From: Microbacterium oxydans
GTDB taxonomy: Bacteria > Actinomycetota > Actinomycetes > Actinomycetales > Microbacteriaceae
NCBI RefSeq assembly: GCF_900095745.1
Contig: NZ_FMIR01000006.1
Coordinates: forward strand, 62,001 to 126,000
Direction: 5' to 3'
Length of the DNA stretch: 64,000 bases
Both the position numbers and the translations under genes were made by a program. Under the pieces are notes generated by a model. The model searched no databases and had not been told where the DNA came from. It worked only from the letters and a program-made list of their open reading frames with translations. The first letter of the stretch is position 1, and every line of letters begins with the position of its first letter. Positions 17,134 to 25,881 of this stretch are shown piece by piece.

Positions 17134-18897
17134 ATGGCCGACGATGACGTGCAGTCCTCCCCCGCACCCGACACCTCCCGCCGAGGCTTCTTCAAGATCG
17201 GCGGGGCGGCCCTCGCGGGCGCGGTCGTCGGTGGCGCGGGCGGCGCTGCCATCGGAGCATCCGTCGCGGCGGGTGCGCGCGACGGCTTCGCCGACGATCC
17301 GGACCCGTACGCCGCGCTGACCCCGCGCAGTGAGCCGGGGTTCGACCACGTCGTGGTCGTGATGGGCGAGAACCGCTCGTTCGACAATCTCCTCGGGTAT
17401 CTCTACTCGAAGGAGAACCTGCCGGCGGGTGAGACGTTCGAGGGCTTGGCATTCGGCACGCACAGCAACAAGGCGTCCGACGGCACCGTGGTCGAGGCGC
17501 ACGTCTACGAGGGCGAGACCGATCGGATCATGAGTCACCCCGATCCCGATCCGGGTGAGGAGTATCCGCACGTCAACACCCAGATCTTCGGAACGGTGGA
17601 TCCGAAGTCGAATGCCGAGCTCTTCGTCGACCAGATGGAGGCGCCCTACAACGCCCCGACGAACGGCGAGAAGGCCTCGATGTCGGGGTTCCTCCAGGAC
17701 TACATCATCAACTTCCGTCGGCTGCGCAAGGGCAAGGAGCCGAGCGTCGACGAGGCGAAGCACATCATGGGCTCCTTCTCCCCCGCGATGCTGCCGGTGC
17801 TGTCGACGCTCGCCGCCGAGTTCGCGGTGTTCGACCACTGGTACGCCGGCGTCCCGTCACAGACGTTCTGCAATCGCTCCTTCTTCCACGCCTCGACGTC
17901 GCACGGCTTCGTGACGAACCAGGCCGGCGGCGGCTACGACAAGTGGATCGATGCACCCGCAGCGCCGACGGTGTTCAACCGGCTCGAAGAGAAGAAGCTC
18001 GACTGGAAGATCTACATCGACAAGCTCCAACTCGTCTCCTTCACCGGCATGCTGCACGCACCGGTGCTGGAGAAGTACTGGCGCACGGATCACTTCGGCA
18101 CGATGGAGGACTTCTACGCCGACGCGAAAGACGGCAAGCTCCCCGCGTACGCCTTCATCGAGCCGCGGATGGTCTACGACCACAACGACTTCCACCCGCC
18201 GTTCGGCTCACCGCGGGAGGGCTTCGTCGAGGGCGAAGAGGTCTTCGACAGCGCGATCTCCGACGTGCGCGCGGGTGACCTGCTGATCCACGACATCTAC
18301 GAGGCGGTGCGCACGAGCGCGTCGCCGACGGGGTCGAACGCCGTCAACACCCTGCTGCTGATCACCTTCGACGAACACGGCGGATGCTACGACCACGTGC
18401 CGCCGCCCGCCGCAACGAAGCCCACGAAAGACACCGAAGCGGGTGAGATGGGATTCACCTTCGATCGACTCGGATGCCGTGTCCCGGCCATCGCCGTGTC
18501 GGCGTACACGAAGCGCGGCACGATCATCCACGACGAGATGCACCACGGCTCGGTCACGGCGACGCTCTCGCGTCTGCACGGTCTGAAGCCGCTCAACGAC
18601 CGCGACGCCTCGGCCAACACCCTGTTCAACGTCGTGAATCTGGATCAGCCCCGGCATCCGGCCGACTGGCCGACGACGAAGCCCTCGTACACGCCGCCGA
18701 ATCCGGAGGAAGCGGTGCCGCAACCCGATGTGAAGGAGCACCTCAAGCCGCTGACGCCCCCGGCACGCGGGCTGCTCGGGCTGCTTCTGGCCCGGTACGG
18801 CAAACCCGGCGAGAAGGAGCCGGAGACCTTCGCCGACGCGTACAAGCTGCTCCACGAGCACGGCGAGGAGCTGTTCGGCCCGCCGAAGAGCAGCTGA
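17134..18897 (+). CDS. Tat-exported phosphoesterase (phospholipase C / AcpA family)
   Basis: A 587-residue exported enzyme. A twin-arginine signal is present (SRRGFFKIGG, Arg 16-17, followed by an Ala/Gly-rich hydrophobic stretch). The alkaline-phosphatase-like phosphoesterase domain starts with FDHVVVVMGENRSFDNLLGY, where Glu-Asn are metal/catalytic residues in the PLC-AcpA family, and later shows FIEPRMVYDHNDFHPP and FDEHGGCYDHVPPP. Such enzymes cleave phospholipids or phosphate esters outside the cell. A TAGGAT -10 hexamer (17122-17127) ends 6 nt before the ATG with no ribosome binding site, so a leaderless mRNA is likely. It is a single gene, convergent with the next. Confidence 0.9.
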   Translation: MADDDVQSSPAPDTSRRGFFKIGGAALAGAVVGGAGGAAIGASVAAGARDGFADDPDPYAALTPRSEPGFDHVVVVMGENRSFDNLLGYLYSKENLPAGETFEGLAFGTHSNKASDGTVVEAHVYEGETDRIMSHPDPDPGEEYPHVNTQIFGTVDPKSNAELFVDQMEAPYNAPTNGEKASMSGFLQDYIINFRRLRKGKEPSVDEAKHIMGSFSPAMLPVLSTLAAEFAVFDHWYAGVPSQTFCNRSFFHASTSHGFVTNQAGGGYDKWIDAPAAPTVFNRLEEKKLDWKIYIDKLQLVSFTGMLHAPVLEKYWRTDHFGTMEDFYADAKDGKLPAYAFIEPRMVYDHNDFHPPFGSPREGFVEGEEVFDSAISDVRAGDLLIHDIYEAVRTSASPTGSNAVNTLLLITFDEHGGCYDHVPPPAATKPTKDTEAGEMGFTFDRLGCRVPAIAVSAYTKRGTIIHDEMHHGSVTATLSRLHGLKPLNDRDASANTLFNVVNLDQPRHPADWPTTKPSYTPPNPEEAVPQPDVKEHLKPLTPPARGLLGLLLARYGKPGEKEPETFADAYKLLHEHGEELFGPPKSS

Positions 18898-18915
18898 CCG
18901 CGATCGCAGTCTTCG

Positions 18916-18955
18916 CCCGCGGTCGCACGATTCCCGGGGGACTGTGCGACGCGGG
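18916..18955. terminator. Probable bidirectional terminator between convergent genes
   Basis: The arm at 18916-18928 (CCCGCGGTCGCAC) pairs with GTGCGACGCGGG (18944-18955) with one bulged G. It lies between the stop codons of two convergent genes and could serve both directions; T-runs are absent. Confidence 0.5.
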
Positions 18956-18973
18956 TGCGACTCTCCGCCCGGG

Positions 18974-20929
18974 CTACTTCCGCGCGGAGCGCCGGCGGCC
19001 GAGGATCAGGAGTGTCGCGCCGAGGAGGAGAACGGCAGCACCGCCGGCCGCCCACGCGAGCGTCTCGGGCCCGAGTCCCGTCGCGGGAAGCGGGTCGGTC
19101 CCGTTGCCCCCACTGGTCGGCGGAGTGCTCGGGTCCGGCGGGTCGGTCGGGTCCGGCGGCACGACGACGGCATCGGCGGCGAGCGTGAAGTCCTGCTCGG
19201 CGATCACGTCTCCGGCGGCGGTGATGACGACCGTGCGCGTCGCCGAGCCGACGACGCTCGTGCCCGTCGGGGGCACAACCGTGAGGGTGTAGGCGCCGGG
19301 CGGCAGGGCGCCGAGCCCGAACGTGCCGTCCGCGTCGGACGTGAGCTGCTGCGGCGCGCCCGGTCCGGTGAGTGTCACCACCACGCCCGCGACGGGGGCA
19401 CCGTCGTCATCGCGCACGGAGCCGTCGATCGCGCCGAGGCGCGCCAGCTCGAAGTCCACGTTCTCCACGTCGACCGCGGCCACCTGTTCGTTCCGCGTGG
19501 CCGGAGACGTCGCGACGAATCCCGCGGGCGTCGTCATCGTGATCGTGTAGTCACCGGCAGCGAGTCGGGGGAACGAGTACGCCCCCGACGCATCCGTCAC
19601 CCGTGTGAGGGTCGCCCCGCCGGGAGCGACCGCGGTCACGGTGACGCCGGCCACACCCGTGCCGTTGGCGCGCACCGCGCCGCGCAGGTCGGCGTTCTCG
19701 GCGACCACGAAGTCCACGTCGGTGATCGGAGTCTCGCTGCCGTCCGGAACCGTCACGGGCGGCGGCTGAGTGGCGACCGTGTAGCCCGGCGGGGTCGTGA
19801 TCGACACGGGATGCGTCCCGACGGCCACCTGGTCGAACAGGTAGTTCCCGTCAGCATCCGTCGTCGTGGTCTGGCCGTCGATCGTGACGGTCGCACCGGG
19901 GACCGCAGCACCGGTGGTGTCGGTCACGGTTCCGGAGACCGCGACGGGCACGATGTCGCGCAGCCCGAAGTCGGCGACCGCGTCGCCCGCACTGAGGTTC
20001 GCGGCGACTGTGGTCGGGCCGGTCGAGATCTTGCCCGCGGGCGGGGTGACGCGCACCGTGTACCCGTCAGACGCGACGAACCCGGGGAAGGAGTAGGTTC
20101 CGTCCGCCGCCGTGGTCGTCGTCCCCACGACCGTGCCGTTCGCGTCCGTCAGCGTGAGGGTGACGCCGGGCGTCGGCGCCCCCGTGTCGGTGACGGTGCC
20201 GGTGATGTCCTGGGCGATCGACGCGAACCACGTCTGGTAGACGGGAAGGCCCGAGCGGCGGGTGAAGATCAGGCTGAGGGAGCTGATCGGGGTGCTCGGC
20301 TCGAACCAGGCCGCCGCGCCGCTGGTGTCCAGGGCCGCCGCGTTGCCGGTGAGGGTGAGGGTCGTGGCATCCCAGCTCGGCACGTCATCGGCAGCACCGG
20401 TGCACGAAGGCTTCCCCGCGATTCCGGGGGCGCAGTAGTTGAACCGGTCCCGCAGCCCGATCTCGGTCGCGTCGAGCACATGTCCATCGGGGGCGACGGC
20501 CTGGATGCGCACCGAGTCCGCGTCGATGTCCCCCACTGCGAAGGCCCATCCCGAAGTCGGGGTCGGCGTCGCGAAGGAGTACGTCGTGGTCGAGGGGCTC
20601 GTGGCGTTGTCGGCCCGGGGGCGCAGGTTCAGGTACGGCTGGTCCCTGCTCGAGCCGTACTTCGCCCCGATCGCGGTGCCCTCCGAGAGCCAGGTCGAGG
20701 CACCGCTGATCACGCCGACCTGTCCGCCGCGCGAATCGCTGGTCACGGTCGCGGTGATGGCGGGCTTCGCCGCCACCTGCACCGACGTCGTGAATGCCCC
20801 GCCGACACCGACGAGCGGCTGCCAGGTCGCCCAGGAGGCGACGGTCGCGGCCGAGGCCGGGAGGGCGCCGACGAGCACCGCGATGAGGACGATGGTTCCG
20901 GCGATGGTCGCTCTGCGAGAGGCACGCAT
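18974..20929 (-). CDS. LPxTG cell-wall-anchored protein with carboxypeptidase-regulatory-like repeats
   Basis: A 651-residue surface protein. A signal peptide (RASRRATIAGTIVLIAVLVG, cleaved near ASA) is followed by an N-terminal domain (about 30-250) resembling adhesin-type beta domains, then at least four repeats of about 85-95 residues of the form GTVTDTxGxPVPGVTVTLTDxxG...YSFPGxxxGxY, the CarboxypepD_reg-like/SdrD-B-like fold. The C-terminus has an LPATG sorting motif (614-618), a hydrophobic segment and an RRRSARK tail, so sortase anchoring to peptidoglycan is expected. The start at 20929 is favoured over a longer one because a TACTCT -10 hexamer (20936-20941, minus strand) ends 6 nt before the ATG. 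Ligand unknown. Confidence 0.85.
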   Translation of the reverse strand: MRASRRATIAGTIVLIAVLVGALPASAATVASWATWQPLVGVGGAFTTSVQVAAKPAITATVTSDSRGGQVGVISGASTWLSEGTAIGAKYGSSRDQPYLNLRPRADNATSPSTTTYSFATPTPTSGWAFAVGDIDADSVRIQAVAPDGHVLDATEIGLRDRFNYCAPGIAGKPSCTGAADDVPSWDATTLTLTGNAAALDTSGAAAWFEPSTPISSLSLIFTRRSGLPVYQTWFASIAQDITGTVTDTGAPTPGVTLTLTDANGTVVGTTTTAADGTYSFPGFVASDGYTVRVTPPAGKISTGPTTVAANLSAGDAVADFGLRDIVPVAVSGTVTDTTGAAVPGATVTIDGQTTTTDADGNYLFDQVAVGTHPVSITTPPGYTVATQPPPVTVPDGSETPITDVDFVVAENADLRGAVRANGTGVAGVTVTAVAPGGATLTRVTDASGAYSFPRLAAGDYTITMTTPAGFVATSPATRNEQVAAVDVENVDFELARLGAIDGSVRDDDGAPVAGVVVTLTGPGAPQQLTSDADGTFGLGALPPGAYTLTVVPPTGTSVVGSATRTVVITAAGDVIAEQDFTLAADAVVVPPDPTDPPDPSTPPTSGGNGTDPLPATGLGPETLAWAAGGAAVLLLGATLLILGRRRSARK

Positions 20930-21010
20930 GCGGTCAGAGTACTGGTATACCGCTTCGGTCCGAAAGTGAATTCCTCGATACGGGCCGCCCATCGAGGGCG
21001 GCGCCCGTCC

Positions 21011-22066
21011 TCAGACGGCGTCGCCCTGAACGGGTCCCTCCGTGTTGGGCTTCCAGCCGAGCGCCGGCGCGACGTGCGTCGCGAACGCCTCCAGCACGTG
21101 CAGGTTGTACTCCGGCCCGAGCTGGTTCGGGATCGTCAGAAGGAGGGTGTCGGCGGCCATCACGGCCTCGTCCTGCTTCAGCTGCGCGATGAGCACGTCC
21201 GGCTCGGCGGCGTAGGTCTTGCCGAAGGTCGAGCGGAATCCATCGATCACACCGATCTGGTCGGCGTTCTCTTCGCTGCGCAGGCCGAAGTACGCCCGAT
21301 CCATGTCGGAGACGAGCGGGAAGACGCTGCGGCTGACCGAGATCCGCGGGCGGCCGGTGTGTCCTGCCTCCTTGTATGAGGAACGGAACAGCTCGATCTG
21401 CTCGCGCTGCAGCTCGTGGAACGGCTGACCGGTCGCCTCGGTCACGAGGGTGGAACTCATCATGTTGAGCCCCTTGCGTCCGGTCTCCTCGGCCGTGGCG
21501 CGCGAACCCGAGCCCCACCAGATGTGATCGCGCAGGGTCGGCGACTGCGGCTCGATCGCGAGGTACCGACCGGCACCCACCATCCGCGGGTCACCGGGAG
21601 CGAGGCCCTCGCCGTCGATCGCCCGCAGGAACAGGTCGAACTTCTCCCGCGCGAGCACACTGCCGCGCTCCGGGTCCTCTTCGTCGACGTAGCCGAACGT
21701 CTCATAGCCGCGCAGCGCCGTCTCGGGTGAACCACGGCTCACGCCGAGCGCGATCCTGCCGTCGGCGATGAAGTCGAGGGCGGCCGCCTCTTCGGCGAAC
21801 TGGAACGGGTTCTCGTAGCGCATGTCGATCACGCCGGTGCCGACTTCGATGCGCTTCGTACGCGCGGCCATCGCCGACAGCAGCGGCATCGGGGAAGCGG
21901 CCTGACGCGCCCAGTGGTGCACCCGCACCGAGGCGCCGTTCACACCGATCTCGTCGGCCCCTTCGGCGATCTCGATCGTCTGCTTCAACATGTCGCCCGC
22001 GGTACGGGTCGCCGAGCCGGGCACGTCGGCATAGTGACCGAAAGAGAGGAATCCGAAAGCCTTCAT
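21011..22066 (-). CDS. LLM-class flavin-dependent oxidoreductase
   Basis: A 351-residue protein of the bacterial luciferase-like monooxygenase superfamily: N-terminal GFLSFGHYAD, then RTKRIEVGTGVIDMRYENPFQFAEEAAALD and GRIALGVSRGSPE, which are the typical barrel strands, and a C-terminal barrel end. Members use reduced flavin (FMNH2 or F420) to oxidise diverse organics; the substrate cannot be told from the sequence. It starts with ATG 28 bp after the stop of the upstream methyltransferase gene on the same strand, so the two may be co-transcribed. Confidence 0.88.
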   Translation of the reverse strand: MKAFGFLSFGHYADVPGSATRTAGDMLKQTIEIAEGADEIGVNGASVRVHHWARQAASPMPLLSAMAARTKRIEVGTGVIDMRYENPFQFAEEAAALDFIADGRIALGVSRGSPETALRGYETFGYVDEEDPERGSVLAREKFDLFLRAIDGEGLAPGDPRMVGAGRYLAIEPQSPTLRDHIWWGSGSRATAEETGRKGLNMMSSTLVTEATGQPFHELQREQIELFRSSYKEAGHTGRPRISVSRSVFPLVSDMDRAYFGLRSEENADQIGVIDGFRSTFGKTYAAEPDVLIAQLKQDEAVMAADTLLLTIPNQLGPEYNLHVLEAFATHVAPALGWKPNTEGPVQGDAV

Positions 22067-22094
22067 GATCTATTCCAACGCATGAATCAGAGGT

Positions 22095-23597
22095 CTATTC
22101 CCCCGGCAGCAGGATGCCGTCGAGGATGAGGGAGCGGATGCGGGGCTCGAGCTCCGCCCACAGGTCGGCGAGCGGCACCTCGAAGAGGTCCGCCAGCGCG
22201 GCCGCGATCTGCGCCACGGTGAGTTCGCCGTCGCAGGCACCGACGAAACCGGCGAGAGCCGGGTCGACCGAGATCGTGCGGCCGAAGCCGCCGCCCTGAC
22301 GCAGCTCGATCACGCTCGGGTCGTCATCTCCCGGCATCAGGTGCCGCGCCTCGGTGACGTCGGCAGCGACCACCAGGGTGGCCGGCAGCCCTTCGGCGAG
22401 CACATCCTGCGCCGCGAGGCCCGTCGCCAGGGCGGCCCCGACGTTCGCGATGTGCTGGGCGATGCGCTCGGTGCGCCGCAGTGGTTCGGCCGAAGTGCCC
22501 CGGCGCATCAGCACGTAGCCGAAGCCGATCGAGGTCACCCCGCGGGCGGCGAAGTCGTCGAGCCATGCGGTCAGCAGCGGCGTGAATGCGGGGTCGCGGG
22601 GCGTGGTCCCACCATCGCGGATCCACAGCTCCGCGTAGCCCAGAGGCGAGAGTTCCTCCCGCTCGATCACCCACAGGTCGAGCTCGGCCGGCACCCAGGC
22701 TTCGAGACGCGCGAGCCCGGTGACGGCGGTCTTCGACTCCCAGTTGCCGAGCAGCTGCGCGATGCCGTTCCGCGTCAGATGGGCAGGGGCGCTGCGGACG
22801 AACTGCTCGACCAGGGCATCACCCACGAGACCGCCGTCGCGGTACTCGTACGCCGGAACCCCCTCGACGCGCGGGGTGATCACGAACGGAGGGTTCGAGA
22901 CGATCAGGTCGAACGCCTCCCCCGCGACCGGCTCGAACATGCTGCCGTGGCGGAAATCGATGTTCGTCACCCCGTTGAGGTGGGCGTTGAGTTCGGCGAA
23001 CGCGAGGGCCCGGGTCGAGATGTCGGTCGCGACCACCGTCCCGGCCCGTCGTGCGACGAGGAGCGCCTGGATGCCGCATCCGGTGCCCAGGTCGAGCGCG
23101 CGCTCCACTTCGATCGGAACGATTGTCTCGGCGAGCGTGCGCGATGCCCCGCCGACGCCGAGCACGTGGTCTGCCGGCAGCGGGCCGTCGAGGGCGACCT
23201 CGTCGAGATCGCTCGCGATCCACCATTCCCCCACGCCCTCGGCATCGACGAACGACTGCGGTCGCAGCAGGGCCGTCGGCGTCACTGTCTCGGCATCCGC
23301 TTCGGCGAGACCGAGCGCGACGAGTCCGTCCACCCCGAGCCGCGGCAAGGCATCACTGACGTGAGCACGCGGTTGCGGCATCCCCAGCACGAGCAGACGG
23401 CCGAGCGTCGCGAGAGGCCCCGATTCGCCGTCGATCGCCCGCAGGATCGGCTCCCGCATCCCACGGGCGAGTGCGTCGTCCGCCTCCTCACCCCACAGGC
23501 GCCGCAGCGGCTCGGAGCGGAGGTCCGCAGCGTCGAGATCCGCGGCGAGCGCGGCCGTGCGGAGCGGGTCTGGGACCGGTGCGGGGGTGTCGGACAC
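22095..23597 (-). CDS. Two-domain class I SAM-dependent methyltransferase
   Basis: A 500-residue protein with an N-terminal DUF7059-like region (about 1-135), a Rossmann methyltransferase core (ALDLGTGCGIQALLVAR about 165-181, VVATDIS, and the catalytic-type motif IVSNPPFVI) and a C-terminal extension. NPPF/Y motifs mark N6-adenine or glutamine methyltransferases such as HemK/PrmC and RlmF/RsmC-type enzymes, so an rRNA, protein or DNA target is possible. I prefer the GTG at 23597 to the one at 23606 because a TAGAGT -10 hexamer (23605-23610, minus strand) would be 7 nt upstream of it, matching the leaderless pattern here. It is divergent from DUF6049-murJ. Confidence 0.82.
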   Translation of the reverse strand: MSDTPAPVPDPLRTAALAADLDAADLRSEPLRRLWGEEADDALARGMREPILRAIDGESGPLATLGRLLVLGMPQPRAHVSDALPRLGVDGLVALGLAEADAETVTPTALLRPQSFVDAEGVGEWWIASDLDEVALDGPLPADHVLGVGGASRTLAETIVPIEVERALDLGTGCGIQALLVARRAGTVVATDISTRALAFAELNAHLNGVTNIDFRHGSMFEPVAGEAFDLIVSNPPFVITPRVEGVPAYEYRDGGLVGDALVEQFVRSAPAHLTRNGIAQLLGNWESKTAVTGLARLEAWVPAELDLWVIEREELSPLGYAELWIRDGGTTPRDPAFTPLLTAWLDDFAARGVTSIGFGYVLMRRGTSAEPLRRTERIAQHIANVGAALATGLAAQDVLAEGLPATLVVAADVTEARHLMPGDDDPSVIELRQGGGFGRTISVDPALAGFVGACDGELTVAQIAAALADLFEVPLADLWAELEPRIRSLILDGILLPGE

Positions 23598-23703
23598 GGC
23601 CGTCACTCTACGCGTCTTCAGGGTTCTCTTTCGCAGAGCCTCCTAGAATCACTAGGTCAGTACTCACGAGCAGCCTCTTCCCGGGCGTTCGAGGAAGACC
23701 TTC

Positions 23704-25881
23704 ATGACCGCGATCACCCCCGACATCGGCCTCCGTGCGCGCCTGCGACGGCTCGCAGGAGCGACCGCTGTTCTCGCGATCGCAGTGAGCGGCTGTGCGT
23801 TCGTCGCACCGAGCGCCGCGGTCGCCGCCGATCAGGCGCAATCCGACGACGAGAAGAGCGTCGAGCTGCATGTCTCGGCCGGTCTTCGCGGGCTCGTCGC
23901 ACCGGGGTCGTCCACGTCGGCGATCGTCACCGTGGAGAACGCCACCGACTCGGCACTCACCACGGGTCAGGTCGAGGTCGAACTCAATCGCCTCCCGCTC
24001 ACCGATGCTGCGGCCGTCTCCACCTGGCTCGACGACGGCGAGGCGACAGGTTCGTTCGCCTCCATCGGCGCCGAAGACACCGACCCGATCGATGGCGGTG
24101 CGTCGGCGACGACCACGATCTTCGTGTCCGAGGCGACCCTGGGTGACCTCGCGCCCGGCGTCTACCCGCTGCGCGCGGAACTCACCGCCTCGACCGGTGA
24201 TGCCGCAGACGCCGAGGCCGTGGATGCGACCGCGACGAGTGTGCTGGTGATCGCCGCCCCCCAGACCGCGCAGGTCGGGGTGCTCGTTCCCGTCACGGCG
24301 ACGCCGGAAGGCGGCGCACTGCTGACGGCCGCCGAGCTCTCGGAGCTCACCGCTCCCGAAGGAGCCCTGACCGCGCAGCTCGACGGCGTCGCCGGGACGA
24401 CCGCCGTGCTGGCCATCGATCCGTCCATCCCCGCCGCGATCCGGGCGCTCGGCACCGCCGCCCCGGAGACCGCCCGCGACTGGCTGACACGGCTCGACAA
24501 CCTCCCGAACGCGCGTTTCGCGCTGCAGTTCGGTGATGCGGATGCGACGGCGCAGGCGCAGGCGGGCCTGCCCGAGCTGCTGCAGCCCCGGGCTCTCACC
24601 CCATTGCTCGATCCCGCGAACTTCCCGGGAGTCCCGGCAACGGCCGCACCGACCGATGCGCCTGATGCGACACCCGGTCCGACCCCGAGCGCCACGGAGT
24701 CTCCGGCACTCCCCAGCGATGACGAGCTCACGGCGATCGACGGCGCTCTGCCGCACATCCTGTGGCCGCAGTCCCCCACCTCCGCCGACCTGACGGCCTT
24801 CGCCGGCTACGTGGGCGCCGACACCACGACGATCGTCTCCTCGACGGCGGTCGGCGGACAGAGCACGGCTCATGCGACAGCCGGCGGCAACGACCTCCTG
24901 GTCACGGATGCCGCGACCTCCGACGTGCTCTCGCGGGTGGCGGCGGCGCGGAATCCCGCCGACCGTCAGCGACTTCTCGCCGAGGCGGCCGCCCTCCTCC
25001 AGCTGGCACAGCGCGCGGCCCCCACCGCTCCCCTGCTCATCGGACTGGACCGGGACGAGAACCGCTCCTCCGACGCGCTGCGCGACGCGATCACCGCCGC
25101 CGACTCCGCCGGGTTCGAGCTCGCGACGACCCGGGCGACCCCGCCCGCCGCGGCGACCGTCACCGGGGAGCCGGATGCTGCGCGATCCGCCGCCGTGACG
25201 ACACTCCTCGCCGATGAGTCCCGGCTCACCGCGTTCTCGTCGATCCTCGCCGACCCGCAGGTGCTGCTCAGCCCCGAACGCATGCGGATCCTGCGCACGC
25301 TGTCGGTCGGAACATCGGCCGCCGCGTTCGCCGAGGGTTTCGCGGATCATCAGGCACAGACGAGCGCCACTCTCGACGCGGTCAACATCCCCCCGTCCAG
25401 CACGATTCAGCTGCTCACGGCGAACGCCGATCTGCCGATCGCGGTGCGCAATGACCTGCCGTGGCCTGTGACAGTGCAGCTCTTCGTCTCGCCGACGGAT
25501 CCGCGCCTTGAGGTCAGGTCCCCGGACGAGACGATCGTGCAGGCCCAGTCCACGACACGCATCAAGGTTCCGGTGTCGGCTCGCGTGGGCAGCGGCGAGG
25601 TCGACCTCCGACTCAGTCTCTACAGCCCCACGGGCGTGCAGATCCAGGGCGATCAGACGCTCAGGGTCGCGGTGCGTGCGGAGTGGGAGACGATCGGACT
25701 CGTCGTCCTCGGCGGCATCATCGTGCTGCTGATCGCGCTCGGTGTGATCCGCACCGTGCGCCGCAAGCGCCGTGAGACAGCCGAGGAGTCGGCCGTCGAA
25801 GCGCAGATCGAAGCCCTGGAAGAAGAGGATGCCGTGGAAGCCCGCCCGGATGCCACCACGACAGAAGACCCGCGTGAGTAG
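23704..25881 (+). CDS. DUF6049 family membrane-anchored protein
   Basis: A 725-residue exported protein. It has an N-terminal signal (charged RARLRRLAG, then a hydrophobic segment), a long extracytoplasmic part with beta-rich domains near each end, and one C-terminal transmembrane helix (about 660-682) followed by a basic stop and an acidic cytoplasmic tail. The gene lies directly before murJ and overlaps it by 8 bp. In actinobacteria this pairing is conserved, which suggests a role in peptidoglycan precursor export or its control, but no biochemical function is known to me. The ATG has GAGGAAG about 7 nt upstream. A possible TAGAAT -10 is at 23644-23649. Confidence 0.82.
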   Translation: MTAITPDIGLRARLRRLAGATAVLAIAVSGCAFVAPSAAVAADQAQSDDEKSVELHVSAGLRGLVAPGSSTSAIVTVENATDSALTTGQVEVELNRLPLTDAAAVSTWLDDGEATGSFASIGAEDTDPIDGGASATTTIFVSEATLGDLAPGVYPLRAELTASTGDAADAEAVDATATSVLVIAAPQTAQVGVLVPVTATPEGGALLTAAELSELTAPEGALTAQLDGVAGTTAVLAIDPSIPAAIRALGTAAPETARDWLTRLDNLPNARFALQFGDADATAQAQAGLPELLQPRALTPLLDPANFPGVPATAAPTDAPDATPGPTPSATESPALPSDDELTAIDGALPHILWPQSPTSADLTAFAGYVGADTTTIVSSTAVGGQSTAHATAGGNDLLVTDAATSDVLSRVAAARNPADRQRLLAEAAALLQLAQRAAPTAPLLIGLDRDENRSSDALRDAITAADSAGFELATTRATPPAAATVTGEPDAARSAAVTTLLADESRLTAFSSILADPQVLLSPERMRILRTLSVGTSAAAFAEGFADHQAQTSATLDAVNIPPSSTIQLLTANADLPIAVRNDLPWPVTVQLFVSPTDPRLEVRSPDETIVQAQSTTRIKVPVSARVGSGEVDLRLSLYSPTGVQIQGDQTLRVAVRAEWETIGLVVLGGIIVLLIALGVIRTVRRKRRETAEESAVEAQIEALEEEDAVEARPDATTTEDPRE

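Noticed and set aside
20984..21002. GCCGCCC/GGGCGGC hairpin after the LLM oxidoreductase gene as a terminator
   Set aside because: The stem is only 7 bp with no T-run, so I did not list it as a terminator.
18944..21379. 811-codon plus-strand open frame across the LPxTG gene
   Set aside because: The minus-strand reading has a signal peptide, repeats and a sorting motif; the plus-strand reading is Arg/Gly-rich.
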